From positions 49,922,491-49,986,490 of the forward strand of contig CM039182.1 in assembly GCA_008360975.2 (NCBI GenBank): DNA of 64,000 nt, given 5' to 3'. Position numbers and translations under genes: made by a program. Below the pieces are notes generated by a model. That model was not told the origin of the DNA. It searched no databases and saw only the letters and a list, made by a program, of their open reading frames with translations. Origin of the DNA: Lichenostomus cassidix. Lineage: Eukaryota > Chordata > Aves > Passeriformes > Meliphagidae. This document shows positions 23,171-34,071 of this stretch, piece by piece (positions within the stretch are counted from its first letter, which is position 1; every line of letters begins with the position of its first letter).

Positions 23171-26100
23171 AGGAGCCCTGCCTCTAGCCAGGTAGAGGAA
23201 AGGGACAATCGGATCTATTGGACTGTGTGGATCCGATGGCCTGGCACGTCTGACCCACAAAGATACACGGCTGTGGTTGATACCGGCGCTCAGTGCACCC
23301 TGATGCCATCCAGGTATGTGGGGACCGAATCCATTTCTATTTCTGGGGTGACAGGAGGATCCCAGCAGCTGACTGTACTGGAAGCTGAAGTGAGTTTAAC
23401 TGGGAATGAGTGGCTGAAACACCCCATTGTGACTGGTCCAGACGCCCCATGCATCCTCGGCATAGATTATCTCAGGAGTGGATATTTCAAAGACCCAAAG
23501 GGACATCGCTGGGCTTTTGGGATAGCAGCCATAGAGACAGAAGACATAAGACAACTGAATACCCTGCCTGGTCTCTCAGATAACCCATCTGCTGTAGGAC
23601 TACTGAGAATTGAAGAACAGCGTGTACCAATCGCTACAGCAACAGTGCACCGCCGGCAATACCGCACTGACAGAGACTCTGTGGCCCCCATCCATAAGAT
23701 GATTCGGGAACTGGAGAGCCAAGGGGTGGTCAGCAAGGCTCACTCACCCTTTAACAGCCCTATATGGCCGGTGCGTAAGTCCAGTGAAGAATGGAGACTG
23801 ACAGTGGATTACTGTGGCCTGAATGAAGTCACACCACCACTGAGTGCTGCTGTACCGGACATGTTGGAACTTCAGTATGAGCTGAAATCCAAGGCAGCAA
23901 AGTGGTATGCGACCATTGATATTGCCAATGCCTTTTTCTCCATTCCTCTGGCAGCAGAGTGCAGGCCTCAGTTTGCTTTCACCTGGAGAGGTGTGCAGTA
24001 CACGTGGAACCGACTGCCCCAGGGGTGGAAGCACAGTCCTACTATCTGCCATGGACTGATCCAGGCTGCTCTGGAAAAGGGTGAGGCTCCAGAACATCTG
24101 CAGTATATTGATGACATCATTGTGTGGGGGGACACAGCAACGGAAGTATTTGGGAAAGGAGAGAAAATCATCAGAATTCTCCTGGAAGCCGGTTTCGCCA
24201 TCAAGAAGAGCAAAGTCAAGGGACCTGCCCGAGAGATCCAGTTCCTGGGAGTAAAGTGGCAAGACGGACGGCGTCAAATTCCTTCTGAGGTCATCAATAA
24301 GATCATCGCGATGTCTCCACCAACCAACAAGAAGGAGACACAAGCCTTCCTAGGCGCCATAGGCTTTTGGAGAATGCACATCCCCGAGTACAGCCAGATC
24401 GTGAGTCCTCTCTACCTCATAACCCGCAAGAAGAACGATTTCCACTGGGGCCCTGAACAGCAGCAAGCCTTCACCCAGATCAAACAGGAGATCGCTCATG
24501 TGGTAGCCCTGGGACCAGTCAGGACAGGACCAGAGGTAAAGAATGTGCTTTACTCTGCAGCCGGGAGCCATGGTCTGTCCTGGAGCCTTTGGCAGAAGGT
24601 GCCTGGCGAGACCCGAGGTCGACCACTGGGATTCTGGAGTCGAAGTTACAGAGGGTCTGAAGTCAACTACACTCCCACCGAGAAAGAAATCTTGGCAGCT
24701 TACGAAGGAGTCCAAGCCACCTCAGAGGTGATCGGCACAGAAACACAACTTCTCCTTGCACCCCGACTGCCAGTGCTGGGGTGGATGTTCAAGGGAAGGG
24801 TTCCCTCTACTCACCATGCCACTGATGCCACGTGGAGCAAATGGATTACCCTCATCACACAGCGCGCCCGTATTGGAAACCCAAATCGCCCTGGGATTCT
24901 GGAAATTATAACAAACTGGCCTGAAGGTGAGACTTTTAAATTATCTTCAGAAGATGCAGAGGAGCAAGTAGCATGTGCCGAGGAAGCACCCCCGTATAAC
25001 GAGCTGCCGGAGAGTGAAAGACGCTATGCCCTCTTCACCGATGGTTCCTGCCGAATTGTAGGCGCAGATCGGAAATGGAAAGCTGCAGTATGGAGCCCCA
25101 CACGACAAGCTGTACAGGCTACTGAGGGACAAGGTGGATCGAGTCAGGTCGCAGAGCTTAAAGCCATCCAACTGGCTTTGGATATTGCCGACCGAGAGAA
25201 ATGGCCAAGGCTCTATCTCTACACTGACTCCTGGATGGTAGCCAACGCGCTATGGGGATGGTTAGATCGCTGGAGAAAGGCTAACTGGCAGCGCAGAGGA
25301 AAACCCATTTGGGCCGCTGAGATTTGGCAGGACATCGCCGCCCGGGCAGAAAAGCTGACCATGAAAGTTCGACACGTGGATGCACATGTACCTAAGAGTC
25401 GGGCTAATGAAGAGCATCGTAACAACGAGCAGGTGGACCGAGCTGCCAAGGTGGAAGTGTCACAGGTGGATCTGGACTGGCAGCACAAAGGAGAATTATT
25501 TCTAGCTCGTTGGGCCCATGATGCCTCTGGTCATCAAGGGAGAGATGCGACATACAGGTGGGCTCGTGACCGAGGGGTGGACTTGACCATAGACAACATC
25601 TCACAGGTCATCCACAGCTGTGAGACTTGCGCTGCAATCAAACAGGCCAAGCGGGTGAAGCCTCTGTGGTATGGTGGACGATGGTCAAAGTACAGGTATG
25701 GGGAAGTATGGCAAGTTGACTACATCACACTTCCCCAAACCCGCCAAGGAAAGCGCTACGTGTTGACCATGGTAGAAGCAACCACGGGATGGTTAGAGAC
25801 CTACCCTGTGCCTCATGCTACTGCCCAAAACACCATCTTGGGTCTGGAAAAGCAAGTCCTGTGGAGACATGGTACCCCTGAGAAAATCAAGTCTAACAAT
25901 GAAACCCATTTCAAGAATGACCTCATAAGCACCTGAGCTAGAGAACATGAAATTGAATAGATATACCACATCCCCTATCATGCACCAGCTGCCGGGAAAG
26001 TTGAACAGTGCAACGGACTACTTAAGACAACTTTGAAAGCACTTGGCGGGGAAACCTTCAAAAATTGAAAACTGAACTTAGCAAAGGCCACCTGGATAGT

Positions 26101-26389
26101 TAACACAAGGAGTTCTATCAATCGAGCCAGTCCTGCCGAGTCCGAACCTTTGCACACAGTAGATGGAGATAAAGTCCCTGTGATACACGTAAGAAGTTTT
26201 TTAGGAAAGACTGTTTAGATTAGTCCCACCTCAGGCAAAAGCAAGCCCATCCGTGGGGTTGTTTTTGCCCAAGAACCTGGTTATACTTAGTGGGTGATGC
26301 AGGCAGATGGGGAAACCCGTTATGTCCCACAAAGAGACCTTATCTTAAGTGAGAACTGTGTAAATGGTAATAGAATAAGGGGTGGATAA
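23171..26389 (+). pseudogene. pol: ERV-L-like Pro-Pol (protease, RT, RNase H, integrase), integrase end inactivated
   Basis: The frame is the same as Gag, beginning right after its TAG, with no ATG of its own at the start, so expression would need stop readthrough. Counting from 23171: protease DTG at 37-39; RT block with TIDIANAFF (catalytic Asp about 250) and YIDD at 312-315; RNase H starting FTDGSC (Asp about 624) with an E and YTDSW following; integrase with an HHCC zinc-binding region and WQVDYI (first catalytic Asp about 850). The second acidic position of the D,D-35-E set is Asn (codon 25895-25897), exactly 35 residues before the final Glu at about 945. The frame is uninterrupted for 921 codons, then has stops at 25934 (TGA), 25958 (TAG), 26066 (TGA), 26216 (TAG) and 26288 (TAG), with no frame change, before the natural TAA at 26387-26389. 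No dUTPase and no env follow. The integrase is non-functional as read; the front two thirds look intact. Confidence 0.9.
26372..26385 (+). promoter_or_regulatory. Polypurine tract of the provirus (imperfect)
   Basis: AGAATAAGGGGTGG lies just before the 3' LTR, where the plus-strand primer tract is expected. It is interrupted by T, so it is only a moderate match; it also codes for the last residues of the pol frame. Confidence 0.5.
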
Positions 26390-26782
26390 TGTCCTAAGTT
26401 GCAATATTGATGTAGTTAAGTATTCTATTACCACCAGCTGTGGGCCATTAGCTGCTATCACCCACTCCGGATGACAGGCAATGGGCCATCCGTTAGCTAT
26501 TATCACTTACTAACAACCCACCCCACATAACAAGCAATAGGCCATCAGAGACCCACCGTGTAACTCATGGACTTATCTCATCCCATTGTGAAATGCTCTG
26601 CCGAAGAAAGAAGAGCCAGGTGTTCCCACCTGGATATAACCTGGCCCTGAAACTGCCTGAGCTAGCCCTGTCTACTGAGTTCCCAGAAGACCAGAGCTAC
26701 CACTAGATCTTCAGCTGAAAACTAAACCTTCACAAGATCACCGCTTCAACTAAACTACTTCAGTTAAACTGCTACTACCACC
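26390..26782 (+). repeat. 3' LTR of the provirus, truncated by the gap, rich in G-to-A changes
   Basis: The first 393 bp of the LTR start TGTCCTAAGTTGC. Compared with the 5' LTR by eye there are 32 substitutions and one inserted C. Of the substitutions, 26 are G in the 5' LTR and A here; only one is the reverse, with two T-to-C, one C-to-T, one C-to-G and one G-to-C. The first ~110 bp have one G-to-A; the rest are dense from about 26508 on. The remaining ~117 bp of the LTR are lost in the N run. Confidence 0.92.
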
Positions 26783-27282
26783 NNNNNNNNNNNNNNNNNN
26801 NNNNNNNNNNNNNNNNNNNNNNNNNNNNNNNNNNNNNNNNNNNNNNNNNNNNNNNNNNNNNNNNNNNNNNNNNNNNNNNNNNNNNNNNNNNNNNNNNNNN
26901 NNNNNNNNNNNNNNNNNNNNNNNNNNNNNNNNNNNNNNNNNNNNNNNNNNNNNNNNNNNNNNNNNNNNNNNNNNNNNNNNNNNNNNNNNNNNNNNNNNNN
27001 NNNNNNNNNNNNNNNNNNNNNNNNNNNNNNNNNNNNNNNNNNNNNNNNNNNNNNNNNNNNNNNNNNNNNNNNNNNNNNNNNNNNNNNNNNNNNNNNNNNN
27101 NNNNNNNNNNNNNNNNNNNNNNNNNNNNNNNNNNNNNNNNNNNNNNNNNNNNNNNNNNNNNNNNNNNNNNNNNNNNNNNNNNNNNNNNNNNNNNNNNNNN
27201 NNNNNNNNNNNNNNNNNNNNNNNNNNNNNNNNNNNNNNNNNNNNNNNNNNNNNNNNNNNNNNNNNNNNNNNNNNNNNNNNNN
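26783..27282. other. Assembly gap of 500 N
   Basis: Exactly 500 undetermined bases, a round number that suggests a placeholder rather than a measured length. It starts inside the 3' LTR, as expected where a repeated element broke the assembly. The end of the LTR and its target duplication should lie inside. Confidence 0.97.
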
Positions 27283-30200
27283 AACCAAACATCATTGTTA
27301 CTTATTTATATGCTAGAAGTTTCAGACATTCAAGAATGAGGTCAGCAGGGACTTTAGTCTTTTATTTTTTAAGTAAAGGTAACATGAGTTGCCATTAGTT
27401 GGGTCTCATTTACTTGGCATGACACCTAAAACCTCAATTTTGATTTTGCTGAACAAATCTGAATTTGAGCTACAGTGACCACCCCCCCCAACAAAAAAAA
27501 AAAAACATGACCCCTTTCTATCTGATAATATTTGCAATTATGATATGCAATTTCATATGCTTTGGAATTCAAATCCTTTGGAAATGTCAGTGACACTACC
27601 TAGGGAGTCTGACCATGACTACAACCGCTGTTAATGACCAATCCACACAATTATAACAATGGGTAACTTGATGAAAATTGTAGACACACCACATAAAGGC
27701 CTTTAAGCTTAAAGGGAAGGTTCACAGAAGAGCACAGGCAGTGTGAAACCCAGGAAGGTAATTTTTCTCTTTTCCTTGAATTCTCCCCTCTTTCTACCAC
27801 CTCTAATTGCACGGAATTTTAGACCAACACAATTTTTTCAAAACAAATGAATTCTACTTCAGGAACAAGACTTCATGTGCTTTGATCAGAAAGGAAGGAC
27901 TTCCTATATAACTCAGACTGGTGTCCCATAGGAAACTTACTGCATATTCCCTTCATCTTTTCTTGTCAGAAAAAGCAGCACAGAGTGGACTGACAGATGC
28001 CTGCTGCACACCTTTGATCTCAATGAAAATTTAGCACTCATACTGACAAATCTACCATCCTTGATCCAGTGAAAAGGAGAGGGAAAGTAGACACAATTAA
28101 AAAGAAATACCATAGAAACAAGTCAAAATTATGTCTCTAATCAAATGTTTCCTATGGACATCAGGCAGCTATTAGGAGGTTTGGTGAAAGCTTAAGATGC
28201 TTCACAAAAGCCCTTTATCTCCAACAGCACAAATGAGGTTAAAGGACTCATTTTCACTGTGATTCACTTCCTCTGTTCTGTTTCTTTGTTTTATGCAGAT
28301 AATTGGAAACAACAAAGAAGCATCATTCTCTAGAGCTTAGCAGGGAAGGGAAGTTCACTTCTTTCCAAAAGCACAAATTCAAGAGAAGAAAAAGAAGGAA
28401 AATAAAAGCAGTGGGCAGAAAATAATAGCTATACAGAAGGGTAATAGGCAATTAGCACCCACCCTCCCACATAGACCAGCACACGTTCACACAATCTATA
28501 GAAATGCCTGATCTCAACACAGCTTCCCCTAACTATTTAGGCTTGAATAAAACCACTGCTGTCTGTCCCTTGGGAGGGTCTCAGTAGTGCTGGGAAATGG
28601 TACTGGAGAGGAACAAAGCAAGGGGAAAAAGACTTTAACAGTACTGAACTTAATATTCTCTGACAGAGAAATAAAGAATAGTCTTATGATTTACTTACAC
28701 TTTTTCAAAATTAGAAAGGTTAGTTCTACAAGCAGAAATCACAAAATATTCTGATTGCCACATCCTCTTTATTCAAACATTGTTACGCATGTTGTAAAAA
28801 CCTGGCTCTGCTAGTCAATGACATGCATTTTTGCAAAAATATTGTACTGCTGTGCTGAAATGCAACTTTGATGATTTTTTTCTTCAGCAAAGACAATAAT
28901 GTTGGCTATAATATACATTTGCTAAATTGACACCAGGAGACAGGAATGTAAAGGGGTTTACTTATTTTGGAATCAGAGGAAGGGAAAGTTTGGAAAACAA
29001 AACACATGCATGCATATAGTAGCTCCTTCAAAGATGAAGTAGGCCATCTAAGAGTGTTCAGGGTAGTCTTGAAATGCTGTACAACCTCTCCACACAGAAA
29101 TTCAATGGACTGAGCTTTCTCAGTATTTCAAAAGGTTGAGAAATGTAGCAGTGGGATTGGATGAATATCATAACCTTGCTATCTTTAAAGCTCATAATTT
29201 AATTTCTGCATCTGTTTATATTTCATAATACGAATGTTTAACAGTGTATCTATCTGTAACTATGGTATTCAGATTTTTAGCAAACAAATCTACCAGATTC
29301 ATTTTCCCAGTGAAAATATATCATCACCAAAGAATTAATAATTCTTTCTGCTAGCCATCTAGCATTGCACAAAAACCAAAACATACTGCCCTCTGAATTC
29401 AAGAAGTTATCACTTCCTAACCAACTATATGTATTTGCAGAAAAGAAGTGTTTGATGCTTTCTTATCTGAACTTATTCTTGAGGAAACAAATGAAAACAT
29501 CTTTGATGACCCCATGGCCCAAATGTTTGAGGTTCTCCACTATTCTCTTCTCTACATCCTCTTGCAAATATTATTTATTAAATGTCATAGCTTGCAGTGC
29601 TTATAAAAAAAAACAAGGAGGAACATGTACATATGGAAGAAATAGAACAAAAATGCCTTTGGCTTATATTATATATATATCTATCTTATATATATATATA
29701 TATATACCTTATAATACCTTGGCCTTATATCATGAATATAAAGATTAGGTTTCTAACATGCATTCAAAAGACTGGTTTTAAGTTGCAGTCTTTAATATAT
29801 TATTTATATACATAGATAAATAAATAACTTATATTTGTATAGCAATATTCATATGGGAACATAGTATTATAAATGTGTTCAACAAATTAGACTTCCTCAG
29901 ATTCACAGCTTCAGACAGTTAAATGAATAAGTGTAGTGTTGCAGCTGCAGATTTTGAAATAAACTTGGACATGGAGATTAGGACACCATAGTTCTCTTGA
30001 CATACCTTTAGAAGACCTTTCAGAAGATGAAAGATACTAAGGAAAAACAAACACCCCATAGTTTTTGTAACAGGATCATGTATTTGGATGAACAGATGTG
30101 GGAATGAGACTTTAGGGAATTCATGATTGACTTCCATATCCCACTAGAACAACATATGCATGCACACTTGTTTTTCATGGAAGGATGGTGGAATTAGAAA

Positions 30201-31659
30201 GTACAAGTCAGCAATCACAAATCAAGCAGGTTTCACAGTCCAGCTGAAATGACAACAAATCAACCTGACTTTTGACCAAGAAAGGGCATAAAAACTACCT
30301 GGAGAAATCAGACAATCTATCCCTCACAGAAAAAGAACCAGAGGTAAAAGACATTTCACAAGAAATCAACCAATCTCTCTCCAGAAATGTAATAGTGATC
30401 TGGGGATTTTACCTATCAAAATTAACAGAATTTAACACTTGATGTGTTATGTATAGCATTTCTTCTCATTGACTCCTATGTGTGCTTAAATAACTTCACT
30501 TAATTAGAATGTCCCAGACTGTTCTGACAAATTGAACATACAACATTTTGACAATAAAATAATTTTCACACTTTAGTATGTGGAAACTGGTTATGCTACA
30601 ACTCTTATTTCAGGCAATAGGCTAAAAAAACAGTGTTAGCTGAATTACAGATATTGGAAAATATGCATGTTACAACAATAGAAAGTTTAACTTTTGTGAT
30701 AGACTGACTTTAGTTTCAAAACAATGAAGTGAAAATTACCTTGAATGTATTTTTTTCCTTACTACTTAGGGTAATTCATATACCAGTAAACTTTCCATCC
30801 CTTGGGTAATGTTATGACTCTTTATTGTAGCACGTTTTTATATTATTTTTATTAGATATGCATATTTTCATTTTTAAAGGAAAATCAATTTTTAATGCTG
30901 ATAAATTCTGCTTTTAAAATCTTTTTTCTGTGTCTGAAGAATTCATGTTCAACCTCAAATGTGTGGGACACTTCAAAAGTGCAACCTAAAATTTTTTTTG
31001 GATGTAAAATATTTTTGACATGCAAACACACTTTTTAATACAGAATTTTAAATGTCAATTTAAAAAACTCAAGATTTTTTATGGCCTTTTTTGATTTTCA
31101 GAAATGCTAACATAGAAGAGCAAACATGATAAATATAGAAGGCACAATTTTTAAGAACTCTTTTTAATATATGGACTGTCAATTGACAAAAATACTGAAC
31201 AGTCTAAGGCTGCAACCTATGTGAGCTTCTCAATTATCCACAATAATGACAGTGCTTAAAATTCAGCAAAAGGTCAAGACCTGTCCTGAACAATGATTTT
31301 TTTTTTCTTCAGGATTTCCAACTTGAAAAGTTAAGTTTATTTCTCCACTCTGTGCCTTTACATAATCTATTAAGATTCCCTTTTCTCTGAAATGTTTAGA
31401 GATTTGAGAATTCATTCCAAGTAAGATTTATTCTTGTATAGAACTTCTCAGGGCTTATTTTGTAAGGATGAGGAGGTGTAAAAAGATTCTTAAAAGTGAA
31501 ATTAAGTTTAGTATTTTACTCTTTGTTGAGCAGCACCTGGGTATTTAACCCATAATAAGATCCACATGAATGAATTACATCCTGAACTCTATTTCACCTG
31601 TTATATAGACTAAAAGACATCAGCACTTTAAATGCATATTTGTTTTGATAATTTTTTAC
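27283..31659. other. Intronic sequence between provirus and exon
   Basis: AT-rich DNA. A C8/A12 run at 27482-27505 and a TA microsatellite (29664-29706) are the only repeats seen. No transposon, RNA gene or further exon is recognised. Confidence 0.55.
29664..29706. repeat. TA microsatellite
   Basis: Runs of alternating T and A, interrupted by CTATC at about 29681-29685. Confidence 0.85.
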
Positions 31660-31809
31660 CTCCAAAGAAATATTTTTCTCCCGTCTTGACTTGCAGAGGG
31701 CTGTTTGTTCGAACGGCTGAAGCTTCATCGCCATCGATGGTGAGGACAGCAAAGTTTTCCTTAGCTAGGAATCGAACTTCATGCCACTGCCCATCATTGA
31801 GACCAGAGC
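31660..31809 (-). CDS. CNTNAP2: Internal exon of CNTNAP2 (laminin-G domain segment)
   Basis: Read on the minus strand, a T-rich tract ending in CATAG (acceptor AG at 31811-31810) precedes 150 bp of open sequence, followed by a GTAAAA donor (GT at 31659-31658). The exon opens with two bases completing a split Gly codon, then 49 codons, then one base, so both introns are phase 1 and skipping the exon would keep the frame. The peptide begins [20 protein letters not shown], contains LTIDGDEAS and ends GEKYFFG. The NDGQWH and YFFGG-type motifs are typical of neurexin-family laminin-G domains. I recognise the peptide as CNTNAP2, second laminin-G domain, by memory of the family; it may correspond to exon 9, which I could not check. 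The protein is a single-pass neuronal adhesion molecule that clusters potassium channels at juxtaparanodes. A paralogue (CNTNAP4 or CNTNAP5) is the main alternative. No other exon of the gene was found in the window. Confidence 0.88.
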
Positions 31810-31811
31810 CT

Positions 31812-33469
31812 ATGAAAAACAAAAAAAAAAACATTGCAACATTTTACTTACTCCAATATTTATTATTTTGAAGTGTTTTGTGTCTCTCTCCCAGGCCCAT
31901 TCTATAAGGTTGAATAAAGGCTATTGCAGAAATGAAATCATTTTAGTGTGATAACAAGGTATTGTTATTAAAGCAATAGTTAAAAGAAATCCACATTATA
32001 TCATAAATACAAACCTTGGAACTACCAAAATGTCCATGCTGTCAGGCATAATAGTATCTAACTACAGGTGTTATTGCTCACCTTTCCTATCAAAAGGCCA
32101 TATTCTGCATTTTACTAATAAAGAATAGGTCTTCATTATTTCTGTGATCAAGCTCAGAAGGAAAAGATATTGATTCATCCATTTAACTATCATAACAGTC
32201 CCAAAGGGATATGCTCATGTTAGGCATATATCAAGTTAGATATTACCAAGAAAAGGGAAAGGAAAAATAGGAGGGGAAAAGGCTCATGTAGGTGGTGAAT
32301 TCACTGCTAATCCTGTCACTGGCATGTAGGGCTACTCACAGAAGAGGAAGACATTATCACAGAGCCACTGCAAAAGCAGCAAATGTCTGAAAACCCCACA
32401 ATCTTAGGGGAGCACTATCCTCCCAATACTGGCAGCAGTGAAGCAGATGGCATTGTTCATTCATTCAGAACTTTTAAAAAACCCCCAGAATTTATATGCT
32501 TCTTACATTGTCTCCAGCAGCAGGCTGAAAGCCAATTTGCCTGGCGCATTAAGAGCTGCAGAAGAGTACTAGTTTACTCGTTTCCGTGCAGACAGGTTAT
32601 GTTGGGTCAGCAAGTAAGTGGCAAATGCTTTAGTAAAAGCAAATTCCAAGTTATGGCACCTCTTACAAGAAACATTTTCTCCACCTAGATAAAATCACCT
32701 TAGCAAAATGTCATTTGCCAAAATAAACCACAACGCAATGTAATAAGCTGTTTCTAAAATTAAGCAGATGAAAAATGTCAGCAGGAGTTCAGCGGAAGTA
32801 TAATGCAAGATTAACTTTCAAAATATTCAAAAGAATATAACCTTCTATGAACAAGGAATAATAGTCATGGCAAACAGATATACCTAAACATTTAGTGAAT
32901 ATTTTTTCCCAGTATTTTCACATTTTTGTTAAAGATACGAAATAAAGTTGTAAAATAACATAGGGTGCTTTTCTCAGAATATTCTCAGAAAATTCATTAG
33001 TATTAATAAAAGTGGCAGAAGCCTCTTGAAAATATATCAGTAAGAAATGCTTCTACCAAAACTTGTAAGTTTATTCAATCTAGAGTAAGAACAGATGAAA
33101 GACCTAATATATCAAACATGAGGGAATTTTTCTTTCTGTTTGTAAGCTCTTTTGCTTTTATTTTCATTGCATTTGAAAAAGAAGAAACTGAAAAACATAT
33201 AATTATAACCCAGATAATATTAATTTCCACTGATAATAAAATAAGAAAAAAAAGAAGACAGAATTTTTTATAGGCTTCCAAACCAAAATTGTTACAGCAT
33301 GTGCTACTACAACTGAAGCTTATCAGAACATACTTAAAACCCCATTTTTCCAACCCTGAGCTGACCTAATATTAAAAAAATCTATTTTATTGTTTTTAGT
33401 GAGGTATTCAGTATTACCTTGAACTGAACAACAACAACTAGAGACTCCTGGATAAAATTAAGAATTGGC
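31812..33469. other. Intronic sequence flanking the exon, no feature seen
   Basis: AT-rich DNA. The frame at 32383-32688 looks like chance: it has no motif and no splice context. Confidence 0.5.
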
Positions 33470-34071
33470 TGTTAAAACACAAGGGACAGAAGCAATGGCA
33501 TGAGCTGTTCACCACAAAGGGAGGGATGTCTAAAACACTCTCTGGAAAGGGGGATATTGCAGAAACCAAGACACAATGGGATATGAGACAAGAAGGTGCA
33601 CAGCCAGACAGGACCAAGACCCTCAGCACTGAGAAGGAAGAGGTGAGGGGAAACGAGGCAGAAAGGGCCCTGCCAGCTCCAAGGGAGAGCAGGAGCAGGG
33701 ACAGGAGGGGCTCTGGACAGCAGAGCAGGGGAACAGCGCAGGAGAGCAGGAGGAGCAGCAGAGCCCTGGTCTTACCCCTGCATGCCCTCTTGTGCTGCTC
33801 AGGAGCAGGATGTAGAGGAGTTGTGACTGAGGAGTTGAGTTTCAAGAAGAAGGAGGAAGAAAGATGTTTTAATGATTGCCTTTTTTTCTCACTATCTAGA
33901 TCTATTTTAATTGGCAATGAATTAAATTAATTTTCCCAAGCTGAGTCTGTTTTGCTCGCAACTGTAATTAGTACATGATCTCTCTCTCATTGTCTCCCTC
34001 CATGGACTTCTCAGTCTTGTTTTCTTCCCTTGCCCTGTGGCTGAGTGGGAGTGAGAGAACCCACCATGACA
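33470..34071 (+). mobile_element. Probable LTR remnant (avian ERV)
   Basis: A block of much higher G content than the surroundings contains motifs that I associate with a common avian LTR family: 'GCAATGGCATGAGCTGTTCA', 'TGTGCTGCTCAGGAGCAG', 'AAGATGTTTTAATGATTGCC', 'ATTTTAATTGGCAATGAATT' with an ATTAAA signal at 33921-33926, then 'GAGTCTGTTTTGCTCGCAAC' and an end at CCACCATGACA. TG at 33470 and CA at 34070-34071 are the likely ends, but no matching target duplication was found, so the boundaries are approximate. Orientation is plus, antisense to CNTNAP2. Overlapping open frames on both strands here reflect low stop-codon density in this composition, not genes. Confidence 0.6.

Larger units (their letters stand above)
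21017..26782 (+). mobile_element. ERV-L-like endogenous retrovirus, env-less, 3' LTR cut by assembly gap
   Basis: Order seen: 5' LTR, Lys-type primer binding site, Gag frame, in-frame TAG, protease, reverse transcriptase, RNase H, integrase, short purine-rich tract, 3' LTR. There is no space for env: the pol frame closes with TAA immediately before the 3' LTR. Absence of env, absence of a CCHC zinc knuckle in Gag, the style of the Gag and Pol motifs, and a Lys primer site of the kind also used by foamy viruses all point to the class III (ERV-L, spuma-related) group as found in birds. The element is antisense to CNTNAP2. The right end and its target duplication are hidden by the N run, so I cannot confirm the usual 5-bp duplication; the five bases left of the 5' LTR are ACAAC. 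Confidence 0.93.
1..31659 (-). other. CNTNAP2: CNTNAP2 intron downstream of the exon (partial)
   Basis: Inferred from the GTAAAA donor at 31659 reading leftwards. The acceptor of the next exon is outside the window. The intron contains the ERV-L-like provirus (its nearest visible base lies about 4.9 kb from the exon, with the gap between), the ERV-K-type solo LTR at 4327 and CR1 fragments at 2226 and 18337. Confidence 0.75.

Noticed and set aside
23225..23227. Apparent start of a separate pol gene
   Set aside because: The codon is GTG inside a frame already open from the gag stop; nothing supports initiation here in a vertebrate element.
22211..25604. Numerous frames antisense to gag and pol
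   Set aside because: Shadows of the retroviral coding frames; motifs are all on the plus strand.
27283..27292. Possible last bases of the 3' LTR right after the gap (AACCAAACA)
   Set aside because: One base short of the 5' LTR end and not followed by ACAAC; too short to call.
26750..27295. Open frames across the N run
   Set aside because: Artefacts of undetermined bases.
31628..31834. Minus-strand frame extending past both ends of the CNTNAP2 exon
   Set aside because: The extra residues on each side translate the splice sites and intron; the exon ends at the AG and GT signals.
33438..33930. Overlapping long frames on both strands (159 and 134 codons)
   Set aside because: They lie inside the probable LTR remnant, whose composition has few stop codons; translations are Ser/Leu- or Arg/Glu-rich repeats of the base composition.
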